A stretch of DNA of 64,000 nt, taken from the NCBI RefSeq assembly GCF_043197795.1, contig NZ_JBICTU010000002.1, forward strand, positions 186,001 to 250,000, read 5' to 3'. The position numbers were made by a program, and so were the translations under genes. Under the pieces are notes generated by a model. The model was not told the origin of the DNA, did no database searches, and saw only the letters and a list, made by a program, of their open reading frames with translations. The DNA is from Sphaerisporangium sp040649355. GTDB lineage: Bacteria > Actinomycetota > Actinomycetes > Streptosporangiales > Streptosporangiaceae. Below, piece by piece: positions 16,790 to 25,583 of the stretch (positions within the stretch are counted from its first letter, which is position 1; each line of letters starts with the position of its first letter).

Positions 16790-17581
16790 ATGCCCGAGGG
16801 CGATGCCGTCTACCGCACGGCCGCCAGGCTGCGAGCCGCCCTCGACGGACGGGTGCTCACCCGGTCCGACTTCAGGGTGCCCCGGCACGCCACGGCCGAC
16901 CTCACGGGCCGCGCGGTCCTCACCACCGTTTCGCGGGGAAAGCACCTGCTCACGAGGGTCGACGGCGGGCTGACCGTCCACACGCACCTTCGCATGGACG
17001 GAAGCTGGCGGATCAACCCCGTCGGCGCGCACATCCGCAGGGGCGACGTCGTGCGGCTGGTCCTCGCCAACGAGCGGTGGCAGGCGGTCGGGATCAAGCT
17101 CGGCATGGTCGACCTGCTGCGCACCGACCGGGAGGACGAGGTCGTCGGCCATCTGGGGCCCGACCTGCTCGACCCCGCCTGGGACGCCGGGCACGCGGGG
17201 CGGGCGGCGCGGAACATCGCGCGCCGCCCGGACCAGACGATCGGGGACGCCCTGCTCGATCAGCGCAACGTGGCGGGGATGGGCACGATCTGGCGGGCGG
17301 AGACGCTGTTCCTGTCGGGGGTTTCGCCGTTCAGGCGCGTCGAGGAGGTGGAGAACCTCGAAAAGATGATGGGGCTCGCCCACAGGCTGCTGGACGCGAA
17401 CAAGGACAACGCGGGTGGTCCGCTGACCACGGGAGACCGGCGCCCCGGAAGGCGCCTTTGGGCGTACGGCCGGGCCGGGCGGCCCTGTCTTCGCTGCGGG
17501 AACAAGATGATCGGCGGTGAGCTCGGGGCGCGGCCATACGAAAGAGTGGTCTTCTACTGCCCCGCCTGCCAACCCCGCTAG
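16790..17581 (+). CDS. nei: Fpg/Nei-family DNA glycosylase (endonuclease VIII-like)
   Basis: 263-residue base-excision repair glycosylase/AP lyase. The catalytic N-terminus MPEGD (Pro2 nucleophile, Glu3) is intact and marks it as Nei-like rather than Fpg (MPELPE). RGKHLLTRV supplies the catalytic Lys, the helix-two-turn-helix region has LLDQRNVAGMGTIWRAE, and the C-terminal zinc finger is CLRCGN...FYCPAC. It removes oxidised pyrimidines from DNA. In mycobacteria the homologous gene follows lhr, in keeping with a repair role shared with the helicase at the start of this window. Confidence 0.93.
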   Translation: MPEGDAVYRTAARLRAALDGRVLTRSDFRVPRHATADLTGRAVLTTVSRGKHLLTRVDGGLTVHTHLRMDGSWRINPVGAHIRRGDVVRLVLANERWQAVGIKLGMVDLLRTDREDEVVGHLGPDLLDPAWDAGHAGRAARNIARRPDQTIGDALLDQRNVAGMGTIWRAETLFLSGVSPFRRVEEVENLEKMMGLAHRLLDANKDNAGGPLTTGDRRPGRRLWAYGRAGRPCLRCGNKMIGGELGARPYERVVFYCPACQPR

Positions 17582-17680
17582 CGGGCCCGGTCACCGGACA
17601 GCGTGCGAAACACAGACCATCACGAGTCAACCACCCGTGACAGTCCGCTCGTCAGGACGGAAAGCCGGCGACCGCTCGAA

Positions 17681-18046
17681 CTACGCGGCGACCATGTCCT
17701 TGACTTCGGGGAAACCGTCGAACTCGGAGCCCGAGATCGTGCTGGGCACGGTCTCGGAAACAGGCAGACGCTCGTGTTCAGGCGCATCGGCCAGGACGGG
17801 TGCGTGTTGAAGCTCGGCCAGCGCGAACTGGTCGGAAACCTCACGGAGCACCTGTGAGAGCGGCACACCGAGGGCGCCGCAAATCGAGGCGAGCAGCTCC
17901 GAGGACGCCTCCTTCTGGCCACGCTCCACCTCGGACAGGTAGCCAAGGGAGACACGTGCCAGGGTGGAAACCTCACGCAGGGTGCGTGCCTGCCGCACCC
18001 GCAGCCGCCGCAGCACGTCACCGAGCAGCTGACGCAGCAGGACCAT
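17681..18046 (-). CDS. clgR: ClgR-type XRE transcriptional regulator
   Basis: 121-residue regulator with one HTH: LLRQLLGDVLRRLRVRQ, TLREVSTLARVSLGYLSEVERGQKEAS and ELLASICGALGVPLSQVL. This matches ClgR, the activator of clp protease genes in actinobacteria. ATG 18046 is preferred because GGGAGGGAGC lies just before it and the domain begins there; the frame stays open far upstream but that part looks non-coding. The C-terminus ends in VKDMVAA; in other actinomycetes the ClgR tail is a Clp degradation signal, and a hydrophobic Ala-Ala ending fits this. It sits downstream of cinA, its usual place. Confidence 0.87.
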   Translation of the reverse strand: MVLLRQLLGDVLRRLRVRQARTLREVSTLARVSLGYLSEVERGQKEASSELLASICGALGVPLSQVLREVSDQFALAELQHAPVLADAPEHERLPVSETVPSTISGSEFDGFPEVKDMVAA

Positions 18047-18274
18047 CTGTCGCTCCCTCCCGGGCGCAGGCGTCTTCACGACGCTCCGCGCGGTCGGTTC
18101 GTATCGCCCGTTTTTCGAATGCCCTTCGTACATGCTCCTCGCCGTCATCATTGGTTCGCTCGGCCCCTTTGCCGGGCGTACGCCGGACCTGCTCCTCACC
18201 GATGGGTCACGAACCTCACTCACAGCTCCACCGTACCCGCATCGACCAAGAGGGCGGCAGACCGTGGGGAGCAT

Positions 18275-18288
18275 GTTCGCTGGTGACG
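18275..18288 (+). promoter_or_regulatory. candidate ClgR box upstream of clgR
   Basis: GTTCGC-N5-ACG, one mismatch from the GTTCGC-N5-GCG site described for ClgR in Streptomyces and corynebacteria. It lies in the 253-bp gap between cinA and clgR, about 230 bp upstream of the chosen start, so autoregulation is plausible if the leader is long. Nothing else was recognised in this gap. Confidence 0.4.
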
Positions 18289-18299
18289 TAACGCGGTAA

Positions 18300-18797
18300 T
18301 CATCCGGAATGTTCCCCCATTTGCGCCTCCAGCACACCTCTCAGGAGATCCAAACCCTCCCTCACCGTACTTTCACGGATGTCTTCGCGAGATCCCGGGA
18401 ACACCCCGTCTCGCCGCCAGATGGCGCCCTCAGGACCGCTCACGGCGATGTGGACCGTGCCGACCGCCTTGCCGTCCTGCTCGCCGGGCCCGGCCACGCC
18501 GGTCACGGCCAGCCCGTACGTGGAGCCGGTGAGCGCCCGCACGCCGGCCGCCATCGCCGCCGCGACGTCCGGATGGACCGCGCCCTCCCGATCGAGTAGA
18601 TCTTTCGGGACGCCGAGGATCGCGGCCTTCAGCTCGGTGGCGTAGGCGATCACCCCGCCCCGGAAGGCGGCGGAGGCTCCGCTCGGCGCGGTGAGCGTGG
18701 CGCCGATGAGCCCGCCCGTGAGCGACTCGGCCACCGCGACCGTGGCCTTACGGCCTACCAGGAGGGACAGCACGTCAGCGGCGACGGCCGAGGTCAT
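18300..18797 (-). CDS. cinA: CinA C-terminal domain protein (nicotinamide-nucleotide amidohydrolase type)
   Basis: 165-residue stand-alone PncC/CinA domain that deamidates nicotinamide mononucleotide to nicotinate mononucleotide. Motifs: TVAVAESLTGGLIGATLT, FRGGVIAYATELK, LGVPKDLL and YGLAVTGVAGPGEQDGKAVGTVHIA. The ATG at 18797 overlaps the pgsA stop by four bases, so it is translated as part of the rimO-pgsA-cinA operon. The N-terminal MoaB-like domain of full-length CinA is absent, as is common in actinobacteria. Confidence 0.92.
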   Translation of the reverse strand: MTSAVAADVLSLLVGRKATVAVAESLTGGLIGATLTAPSGASAAFRGGVIAYATELKAAILGVPKDLLDREGAVHPDVAAAMAAGVRALTGSTYGLAVTGVAGPGEQDGKAVGTVHIAVSGPEGAIWRRDGVFPGSREDIRESTVREGLDLLRGVLEAQMGEHSG

Positions 18798-19399
18798 CCG
18801 CCGCGTGCCTTCTGGGCCACCTTGCGCAGCCGCAGGGCGCGGACGACGTAGTCGAGCCCGGTGACCACGGTGACGGCCAGGGCGAGCCCCATGGCCACCC
18901 ACCTGATCGGGCCGGGCACGCCGGGCAAGATGTAGAGCGCGATCGCCACGATCTGCAGAACGGTCTTGACCTTGCCGCCGTAGCTGGCGGGGATGATGCC
19001 ATGGCGGATCACCGCGAAGCGCAGGCCGGTGACGCCGATCTCCCTGCCGATGATCACGACGGTGATCCACCAGGGCAGCTCGCCGAGGACCGACAGCGTG
19101 ACCAGGGCCGCGCCGATCAGCGCCTTGTCGGCGATGGGATCGGCGATCTTGCCGAAGTCGGTGATCAGGCCGTACCGCCGGGCGAGCCAGCCGTCGAGCT
19201 GGTCGGTCAGGGAGGCGAGCAGGAAGACGACGAGGGCGGCGGTGCGCCAGCCGGCGCCCTCGACGAACAGGCAGGCGACGAAGAACGGGACGACCAGAAG
19301 CCGGAGGACGGTCAGCACGTTGGCGATGTTCCACGGGCTGACCTGCCGAGCCACGGACCCCACTATCGGCTCGGTGCCGATCTCCGGCGGGTTGGTCAT
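18794..19399 (-). CDS. pgsA: CDP-diacylglycerol-glycerol-3-phosphate 3-phosphatidyltransferase
   Basis: 201-residue integral-membrane enzyme making phosphatidylglycerol phosphate. The CDP-alcohol phosphotransferase signature D-G-x2-A-R-x8-G-x3-D-x3-D is complete: DGWLARRYGLITDFGKIADP followed by IADK, near residues 67-90. About six membrane segments are visible. The start overlaps the rimO stop as ATGA, and the stop overlaps the cinA start. The gene order rimO-pgsA-cinA is widely conserved in actinobacteria and supports the assignment to phosphatidylglycerol rather than phosphatidylinositol synthesis. Confidence 0.94.
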   Translation of the reverse strand: MTNPPEIGTEPIVGSVARQVSPWNIANVLTVLRLLVVPFFVACLFVEGAGWRTAALVVFLLASLTDQLDGWLARRYGLITDFGKIADPIADKALIGAALVTLSVLGELPWWITVVIIGREIGVTGLRFAVIRHGIIPASYGGKVKTVLQIVAIALYILPGVPGPIRWVAMGLALAVTVVTGLDYVVRALRLRKVAQKARGG

Positions 19400-20802
19400 G
19401 GCCCGGCCTTGATACGGGCGATCAGGTCGACCCCCTCGGCGTCGACGACCGTGGCCCGCACGATCTGGCCGGGCAGCAGGCCGATGCCCTGGACGGTCAC
19501 CGAGCCGTCGACCTCGGGGCCCTGGTGGGCGGCGCGGCCCTCGTAGCCGCCGTCGCCCAGGTCCTCCTCGACGAGCACCTCGATCTCGGTGCCGATGCGC
19601 TCCTCGGCGCGCTGGGAGGTCAGCTCCTCGGCGAGCTCGGTCAGCGCCGCCACCCGCTCGTCGATCGTGTCCTGGTCGAGCTTGGCGCCGAGGCGCGCCG
19701 CCTCGGTGCCGTCCTCGTCGGAGTAGCCGAAGACGCCGATGACGTCGAGGCGGGCCTCTTCGAGGAACCCGACCAGCTCGGCGAACTCGGCCTCGGTCTC
19801 CCCCGGGAAACCGACGATGAAGTTGGAGCGCACGCCGGCCTCGGGGGCGCGGTGGCGGACCGTCTCCAGCAGGTCGAGGAAGCGGCGCGGGTCGCCGAAG
19901 CGGCGCATCCGGCGCAGCACCGGCCCGCTCGCGTGCTGGAATGAGAGGTCGAAGTAGGGCGCGACGCCCTCGGTGCCCGCGATCACGTCGATGAGGCCGG
20001 GGCGCAGCTCGGCCGGCTGGAGGTAGCTGACGCGGACGCGCTCGATGCCGTCGGTGGCGGCGAGCTCGGGCAGCAGCTTCTCAAGGGCGCGCAGGTCGCC
20101 GAGGTCCTTGCCGTAGGAGGTGGAGTTCTCGCTGACGAGCACGAGCTCCTTGACCCCCTGCCCGGCGAGCCAGGCGGCCTCGGACAGCAACTCGTCGGGA
20201 CGGCGTGAGACGTAGGCGCCGCGGAACGCGGGGATGGCGCAGAAGGTGCAGCGACGGTCGCAACCGGAGGCGAGCTTGAGCGAGGCGACGGGCCCGCCGG
20301 ACAGCCGCTTGCGCAGGGTGCGCGGGCCGCTGGCGGGCGCGACTCCCTCGGGCAGCTCGCCGTGGCCCGGGACGTGGGCGTGGCCGGCGGAGCGCTCGAC
20401 GGGACTGATGGGCAGCAGCGTGCGGCGGTCGCGGGGGCTGTGAGGCCTGAGCGGCCGGCCGTCGAGGACGTCGTCGAGACGCGCGCCGATGTCGGTGTAG
20501 TCGTCGAAGGAGATGACGGCGGAGGCCTCGGGAAGCGCCTCCGCCAGCTCCTTGCCGTAGCGCTCGGCCATGCAGCCTGCGGCGACCACCTTGGCGCCGG
20601 AGTCCGACGCGGCGAGCAGCGTGTCGATGGAGTCCTTCTTCGCCGAGTCGATGAAGCCACAGGTGTTGACGACGACGACGTCGGGGTTGTCGTCGTCGAG
20701 CTGCCACCCGGCGGCTTCCATGCGCGCGGCGAGCTCCTCGGAGTCGACTTCGTTGCGCGCGCAGCCCAATGTGATCAGCGATGCGGTTCGGCGGGAAGAC
20801 AT
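19396..20802 (-). CDS. rimO: ribosomal protein uS12 methylthiotransferase
   Basis: 468-residue radical SAM enzyme that methylthiolates an aspartate of ribosomal protein S12. Domains in order: UPF0004 (ITLGCARNEVDSE, VVNTCGFIDSAKKDS and AAGCMAERYG, three Cys for the auxiliary cluster), radical SAM (KLASGCDRRCTFCAIPAFRG, CxxxCxxC near residue 180) and a C-terminal TRAM domain. ATG 20802 (MSSRRTASLITLGC) is preferred over an in-frame ATG 42 bases upstream because the family normally starts just before the first motif. A loop of about 45 residues, rich in Pro and Gly, precedes the radical SAM motif. Confidence 0.94.
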   Translation of the reverse strand: MSSRRTASLITLGCARNEVDSEELAARMEAAGWQLDDDNPDVVVVNTCGFIDSAKKDSIDTLLAASDSGAKVVAAGCMAERYGKELAEALPEASAVISFDDYTDIGARLDDVLDGRPLRPHSPRDRRTLLPISPVERSAGHAHVPGHGELPEGVAPASGPRTLRKRLSGGPVASLKLASGCDRRCTFCAIPAFRGAYVSRRPDELLSEAAWLAGQGVKELVLVSENSTSYGKDLGDLRALEKLLPELAATDGIERVRVSYLQPAELRPGLIDVIAGTEGVAPYFDLSFQHASGPVLRRMRRFGDPRRFLDLLETVRHRAPEAGVRSNFIVGFPGETEAEFAELVGFLEEARLDVIGVFGYSDEDGTEAARLGAKLDQDTIDERVAALTELAEELTSQRAEERIGTEIEVLVEEDLGDGGYEGRAAHQGPEVDGSVTVQGIGLLPGQIVRATVVDAEGVDLIARIKAGP

Positions 20803-20950
20803 GATGGCTCTACGGTATCGGGAGTTGGCCACCGCCTGACGCACTCCCCCCGTTCTTCCGCCGCCGGCAGCCGTGAGCGGCGCCGATGGATCATGTCGAG
20901 CGGCGCCGCCGGGGGGAACGACCGGGGTCAGGACCGGTCGCGACCGGGCA

Positions 20951-21694
20951 TCATCGGGAGCCGGGCTCCTCGGGGCCGAAGGACCTTCGGACGAGCTGCC
21001 CGACCTTGCCGGGCACGCCGACGTGCTTGCCGTTCACCTCAAGATCGACTCCTCCGGCGTTGCCGATGGTGACGCGCATCTGCTTGTGCGTCTTCCAGAT
21101 CGACGTCTGCCCCGCGGGCATCGTGCCGCGGAACATCTGCTTGCCCTTGCCGTCGCTGACCTCGACCCACGAGGGTTTGTTGGCCTTGACCTGGAGCGTC
21201 ACCAGGTCGCTCACCGGTTTGGCCGCCTTGGGGTTGACGGGCTGCCTGGTCGCGCCCGACCCCTTCGGGGTGGGCGTCGGCTTGAGGTCGGCGCCCGTGG
21301 CGAGGGTCTCGCCGGAGCCGCTCATCACCCGGGTCACCCCGAAGACCGCGACGATGGCCAGGGCTATCGCCATCGCGGTGGACCAGTTGGGGCTGCGGCG
21401 GTCGCGAAGCTTGATCGTGCTCTCGGCCTGGAAGACCGCCGCCGCGCGCACGGGCCGAGGCACACCACCGTGTTCCTCGTCGAACTGGTGCACGATGGCG
21501 TCGGGATCGAGCCCGAGCGTCTTGGCGATGTTGCGGACGTGACCTCTCGCGTAGAAGTCGCCCCCGCAGAGCGAGAAATCGTCCCGCTCCATGGCGTAGA
21601 TGACCGTTTCCCTGATCCGCGTGCGGCCGCTCAGCTGAGCGACCGTCATGCCTGCCGCGTTGCGTGCCGCGGCCAGCGTCACTCCAATGCTCAT
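20951..21694 (-). CDS. RodZ-like protein: HTH, one membrane helix, DUF4115
   Basis: 247-residue membrane-anchored cytoskeletal-type protein. The cytoplasmic HTH_25 domain (IGVTLAAARNAAGMTVAQL, then TRIRETVIYAMERDDF and YARGHVRNIAKTLGLD) is followed by a single membrane helix (STAMAIALAIVAVFGVTRV near residues 117-135), a Pro/Thr linker and an extracytoplasmic DUF4115 domain (KANKPSWVEVSDGKGKQMF). ATG 21694 has GAGGGGGAC before it. The placement between ftsK and rimO is the usual one. A role in cell elongation with MreB is inferred from the family. Confidence 0.88.
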   Translation of the reverse strand: MSIGVTLAAARNAAGMTVAQLSGRTRIRETVIYAMERDDFSLCGGDFYARGHVRNIAKTLGLDPDAIVHQFDEEHGGVPRPVRAAAVFQAESTIKLRDRRSPNWSTAMAIALAIVAVFGVTRVMSGSGETLATGADLKPTPTPKGSGATRQPVNPKAAKPVSDLVTLQVKANKPSWVEVSDGKGKQMFRGTMPAGQTSIWKTHKQMRVTIGNAGGVDLEVNGKHVGVPGKVGQLVRRSFGPEEPGSR

Positions 21695-21791
21695 ACGTCC
21701 CCCTCGCCGTGCACCTGCGCTGCGCCCGTATTCCGACGATGCGTAGTCATTCACATTCAACCAGTTACCGAGGGGGACGGTCGCGGAGGGG

Positions 21792-24338
21792 TCACTCTCC
21801 CCGCAAGTCGGCGAGCAGGCCGGGCAGTTCATCGGGTTTCACCATGACCTCGCGGGCCTTGGAGCCTTCGCTCGGGCCGACGACGTTCCTGCTCTCCAGC
21901 AGGTCCATCAGGCGGCCGGCCTTGGCGAATCCCACGCGCAGCTTGCGCTGGAGCATCGACGTGGAGCCGAACTGCGTGGAGACGATCAGCTCGGCGGCCT
22001 GGACGAGCAGGTCGAGGTCGTCGCCGATGTCCTCGTCGATCTCGCGCTTGGCTGTCGCCACGGCGGCGACGTCGTCGCGGTACTCCACCTGCATCTGCGC
22101 CTTGCAGTGGCCGACGACGTCGTTGATCTCCTTCTCCGACAGGAAGGCGTTCTGCAGCCGCATGGGCTTGCTGGCGCCCATCGGCAGGAAGAGCGCGTCG
22201 CCCTGCCCGACGAGCTTCTCGGCGCCCGGCTGGTCGAGGATGACCCGGGAGTCGGCGAGCGAGGAGGTCGCGAACGCCAGCCGCGACGGCACGTTCGCCT
22301 TGATCAGGCCGGTCACGACGTCGACCGACGGACGCTGGGTGGCGATGACCAGGTGGATGCCCGCGGCGCGCGCGAGCTGGGTGATGCGGACGATGGAGTC
22401 CTCGACGTCGCGGGGGGCGACCATCATGAGGTCGGCCAGCTCGTCGATGATGACGAGCAGGTAGGGGTACGGCTGGTAGACCCGCTCGCTCCCGGGAGGG
22501 GGCACGAGCTTGCCCGCCCGCACCGCCTTGTTGAACTCGTCCACGTGCCGGAAGCCGCTGGCGGCCAGGTCGTCGTAGCGGCGGTCCATCTCGCCGACGA
22601 CCCATTCGAGGGCCTCGGCGGCCTTCTTCGGGTTGGTGATGATGGGCGTGATCAGGTGGGGGATGCCCTCGTAGGTGTTCAGCTCCACCCGCTTGGGGTC
22701 GACCAGGACCATGCGCACCTCGTCGGGCGTGGCCCGCATGAGGATCGAGGTGATGAGCCCGTTGACGCACACCGACTTGCCCGCGCCGGTGGCGCCCGCG
22801 ATGAGCAGATGGGGCATCTTGGCCAGATTGGCCACTATGGTGCGGCCCTCCACGTCCTTGCCGAGCCCCACGATCATCGGGTGGTGGTCGGCCTGGGCCA
22901 CCTGGGAGCGGAGCACGTCGCCCAGGCTGACCAGGTCCTTGTCGGTGTTGGGGATCTCGACCCCGATCGCCGACTTGCCGGGGATCGGGGACAAGATCCG
23001 GACATCAGCCGATTTAACGGCATAGGCGATGTTCTTGGTGAGGGCGGTGACCTTCTCGACCTTGACCGCGGGCCCCAGCTCGATCTCGTAGCGCGTGACC
23101 GTCGGGCCCCGGGTGAACCCGATCACCTGGGCGTCGATGGCGAACTGCTCCAGGACGCTGGTGAGCGCGTTGACCACGATGGTGTTCGCCTTGGTCTGCG
23201 GCTTCGGCGCGCTGCCCGGGCGCAGCGCCTGCAGGTCGGGCAGGGCGTACGGGCCGGCCTGCGGCGAGAGCACGAGCTGCTCGACCTTGCGCGGCGCCGG
23301 CGAGGGGTGGGGGGGCTCGGGGACGCGCGGCGGCTCCGGCGGCTCGTCCTCGTCCACCAGGCCCGGCACGATCTCCGGGGAGTGGTCGGAGACCTTGCCG
23401 TCGGAGTCCGCGATGAGCGGGGTGTCGTAGGGCTTGATGTGCTCGCCGAGCTCGGGCTCGCCGCCCTTGCCCCCGCCGGAGGACGGGCCTCGGGGCTTGC
23501 GGGGGCGCCTGACGCGCTCGCCGGTCTTGGCCGGAGCATCTCCCCCGCTCTTCTGGAAGAGCATGTGCTGGATCTCCGCCAGGCGCTCGGGCACCCGGTG
23601 GACGGGGGTCGCGGTGATCACCAGAATCCCGAACCCCGAGAGCAGCAGGAGCAACGGGATCGTGATGAACGCCGGGAGGATGCTGGCCGGCGGCGCCGAG
23701 ACGATGAACCCGATCATGCCCCCGGCCGCGGACACCTTGTCCATGCCGTCGGTCTTGGCCGGGCCCGAGGGGTACGGCGTGGCGTGCGCGACGTGGATGA
23801 TGCCGAGCAGGCCGGCCAGCAGCGCGGTCCAGCCGATCATCATGCGGCCGGTGTCGGCGTTCTGGTCGGGATGCCTCAGCAGGCGCCACGCGACCAGCGC
23901 GAGCAGGATGGGCACGGACCAGGCCAGGGACCCGAGGGCGCCGCGCATGACGGCGTCGACCACCGTCGCGACCGTCCCGTGGGTGGTGCGCCAGGTCATC
24001 GCGGCGAGGACGATCGCCCCGCCCAGCACCGCCAGGCCGAGACCGTCGCGGCGGTGGGCCGGGTCGAGATCGCGCGCCTGCTGCCCGAAGGCGCGCGCGG
24101 CGGTGCCGATGCCGTTCGCGAAGAGCAGCCACACGCCGATGAACAACCTGCCGATCACCAGGAAGACCCAGCTGATCGGGTCGGGGGGCGCGGATGCCGG
24201 ACGGCGGGCGGGCGGTCGGCCGCCTGCCCGTGCGCCTGCGGCCCGCGTGCCGGTCGGCCGCTTGGCGGGGGACGTACGCGACGACGTGGACCGCTTCGCC
24301 GACCCCTTTGGGGTGCTTTTCGACGTACGGGTGGCCAT
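21792..24338 (-). CDS. ftsK: DNA translocase FtsK/SpoIIIE
   Basis: 848-residue DNA pump that clears chromosomes through the division or sporulation septum. The N-terminus is Lys/Ser/Ala-rich, followed by about four membrane segments (residues 50-230), a Pro-rich linker, the alpha domain, the motor with Walker A GATGAGKSVCVN near residue 516 and Walker B LLVIIDELADLMM, and a C-terminal winged-helix gamma domain (LLVQAAELIVSTQFGSTSML, then LDLLESRNVVGPSEGSKAR). ATG 24338 (MATRTSKSTPKG) is chosen; in-frame upstream Mets lead into the neighbouring operator region. Neither has a strong ribosome site. Confidence 0.94.
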   Translation of the reverse strand: MATRTSKSTPKGSAKRSTSSRTSPAKRPTGTRAAGARAGGRPPARRPASAPPDPISWVFLVIGRLFIGVWLLFANGIGTAARAFGQQARDLDPAHRRDGLGLAVLGGAIVLAAMTWRTTHGTVATVVDAVMRGALGSLAWSVPILLALVAWRLLRHPDQNADTGRMMIGWTALLAGLLGIIHVAHATPYPSGPAKTDGMDKVSAAGGMIGFIVSAPPASILPAFITIPLLLLLSGFGILVITATPVHRVPERLAEIQHMLFQKSGGDAPAKTGERVRRPRKPRGPSSGGGKGGEPELGEHIKPYDTPLIADSDGKVSDHSPEIVPGLVDEDEPPEPPRVPEPPHPSPAPRKVEQLVLSPQAGPYALPDLQALRPGSAPKPQTKANTIVVNALTSVLEQFAIDAQVIGFTRGPTVTRYEIELGPAVKVEKVTALTKNIAYAVKSADVRILSPIPGKSAIGVEIPNTDKDLVSLGDVLRSQVAQADHHPMIVGLGKDVEGRTIVANLAKMPHLLIAGATGAGKSVCVNGLITSILMRATPDEVRMVLVDPKRVELNTYEGIPHLITPIITNPKKAAEALEWVVGEMDRRYDDLAASGFRHVDEFNKAVRAGKLVPPPGSERVYQPYPYLLVIIDELADLMMVAPRDVEDSIVRITQLARAAGIHLVIATQRPSVDVVTGLIKANVPSRLAFATSSLADSRVILDQPGAEKLVGQGDALFLPMGASKPMRLQNAFLSEKEINDVVGHCKAQMQVEYRDDVAAVATAKREIDEDIGDDLDLLVQAAELIVSTQFGSTSMLQRKLRVGFAKAGRLMDLLESRNVVGPSEGSKAREVMVKPDELPGLLADLRGE

Positions 24339-24403
24339 GGTACCGAGGGTACGCATGAGGCGGGCTTGACGCTCGGGGGCGCGCCGGGGCTTCACGGGAT
24401 TGT

Positions 24404-24440
24404 GTTCTATGTATTGACATCGCGTTTCATGTAATGGAAT
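24404..24440 (+). promoter_or_regulatory. tandem IclR-type operator, site pair A
   Basis: Two copies of the 17-bp site GTTYYATGTARYGGAAT: GTTCTATGTATTGACAT (24404-24420) and GTTTCATGTAATGGAAT (24424-24440), start to start exactly 20 bp. They lie 33 bp upstream of the symporter start and in the ftsK upstream region. The same pair with the same spacing occurs at 25532-25568 and 28958-28994. Confidence 0.7.
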
Positions 24441-24472
24441 CTCCATCCAACGGGACGTTGGAAGGAGGAGCG

Positions 24473-25246
24473 ATGTCCGCACTCGACTGGACCGTGCTGG
24501 GCGCCTACTTCGTGGTCATGGTCGTCATCGGGGTGTGGTCGAAGAACCGCATCAGGACCGTCATCGACTACTTCACGGCCGGGGGCAGGATCCCCTGGTG
24601 GCTCTCGGGGATCTCGCACCACATGTCGGGCTACAGCGCGGTCATGTTCGTGGCGTTCGCGGCCGTCGCCTACGACTACGGGCTGACCGTCTACGTCTGG
24701 TGGGCGATGACGATCGGCATCGGCGTCGGCATCGGGGCCTTCCTGTTCGCCGCCCGGTGGAACCGGCTCGCGGTGATCACCCGTGACATCCTGCCCGTCT
24801 TCGTGCGGCGGGTCAGGACGCTGACCGCCGAGGGCGCGCTCAGGCTGGCCCGGGTCACGACGTTCCTGTTCGTGGCGGTCAGCATGACGATCGCGATCGC
24901 CACCCAGGGCCAGGGGGTGGTGCTGAAGATCGTCGTGGACGTCGTGGCCGCCACCATGGGGCCGATCTCGATCCCGCTGATGCTCGGCCTGCTCCCGTGG
25001 TTCAAGCGCAGCGGCCCGACGGCGGCCATCGTCTCCTGGGCGGCCGGCCTCGGCGTCTGGGCCGTGATCAAATGGGTGATCGCCTCGGGGAACCAGACCC
25101 TGGTGGTCGCGGCGCCGCTGGTGACGTCCCTGGTGCTGTACGTCCTCATCGGCTTGCTGAGGCCGGAGAACCGCCCCGACCGCGACGAGCTGGTGGACTC
25201 GCTCGGCACCGACCCGGCGACGGACCGCGCCAGGGTGACCGCGTAG
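24473..25246 (+). CDS. sodium:solute symporter with large internal deletion
   Basis: 257 residues, against about 500 for an intact SSS-family transporter. The N-terminal part (LDWTVLGAYFVVMVVIGVW, IDYFTAGGRIPWWLSGISHH, YSAVMFVAFAA) is the normal start through about helix 3. At ARWNRL/AVITRDILPVF the sequence jumps to the C-terminal half (TRDILPVFVRRVRTL, the IPLMLGLLPWFKRSGPTAA region, and ENRPDRDELVD at the end). Roughly 250 residues of the core, including the central helices that bind Na+ and substrate, are missing, yet the frame is kept. GGAGGAG precedes the ATG and a strong operator pair lies upstream. It is probably a non-functional uronate or oligogalacturonate transporter; a working shortened protein is less likely. 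Confidence 0.8.
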   Translation: MSALDWTVLGAYFVVMVVIGVWSKNRIRTVIDYFTAGGRIPWWLSGISHHMSGYSAVMFVAFAAVAYDYGLTVYVWWAMTIGIGVGIGAFLFAARWNRLAVITRDILPVFVRRVRTLTAEGALRLARVTTFLFVAVSMTIAIATQGQGVVLKIVVDVVAATMGPISIPLMLGLLPWFKRSGPTAAIVSWAAGLGVWAVIKWVIASGNQTLVVAAPLVTSLVLYVLIGLLRPENRPDRDELVDSLGTDPATDRARVTA

Positions 25247-25272
25247 TTGGGCGCCCGCACGGCTCGCACAGG

Positions 25273-25306
25273 TGGCCTGGGAGAGATGACCGCCCCTCCC
25301 AGGCCA
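25273..25306. terminator. bidirectional intrinsic terminator
   Basis: Perfect 11-bp stem TGGCCTGGGAG (25273-25283) and CTCCCAGGCCA (25296-25306) with a 12-base loop, followed by TTTATCAGCTTTTA. It lies between the convergent symporter and tautomerase genes. Confidence 0.85.
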
Positions 25307-25323
25307 TTTATCAGCTTTTATTG

Positions 25324-25509
25324 TTACTTATCGGACTCCATGGTGCCGCCGTTGGCCACGTCGGACTTCTCGATCTCCCAGAAGACGATGCGGACGGACT
25401 CCCTGCGCGCCTTGAGAATGTCGACGGCGGCTTCCGTCACGGCGGCCACGAAGTCGCGGCGCTGGTCCATGGTCCGCCCCGACAGCATTTCCACGGTGAT
25501 GTTCGGCAT
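25324..25509 (-). CDS. 4-oxalocrotonate tautomerase family protein
   Basis: 61-residue tautomerase-superfamily protein. After removal of the initiator Met it begins PNITVEMLSGRTMDQRR, giving the catalytic amino-terminal proline and the Arg-11 region; EIEKSDVANGG is near the C-terminus, also family-like. ATG 25509 is fixed by this proline and by GGAGGAC just upstream; an in-frame ATG 42 bases earlier would bury the proline. It is divergent from the KDG kinase and shares operator pair B, so it belongs to the uronate regulon. Its substrate is unknown; ketonisation of an enol intermediate is a reasonable guess. Confidence 0.85.
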   Translation of the reverse strand: MPNITVEMLSGRTMDQRRDFVAAVTEAAVDILKARRESVRIVFWEIEKSDVANGGTMESDK

Positions 25510-25531
25510 GATGTCCTCCGATTCGACGTCT

Positions 25532-25568
25532 GTTGCATCACATGAAATCAAATTCCGCTACATGAACC
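25532..25568 (-). promoter_or_regulatory. tandem IclR-type operator, site pair B
   Basis: On the minus strand GGTTCATGTAGCGGAAT (25552-25568) and ATTTCATGTGATGCAAC (25532-25548), again 20 bp start to start. The pair fills the 74-bp gap between the divergent tautomerase and kinase genes and could control both. Confidence 0.7.
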
Positions 25569-25583
25569 AAGAAGGAGTTCGTC

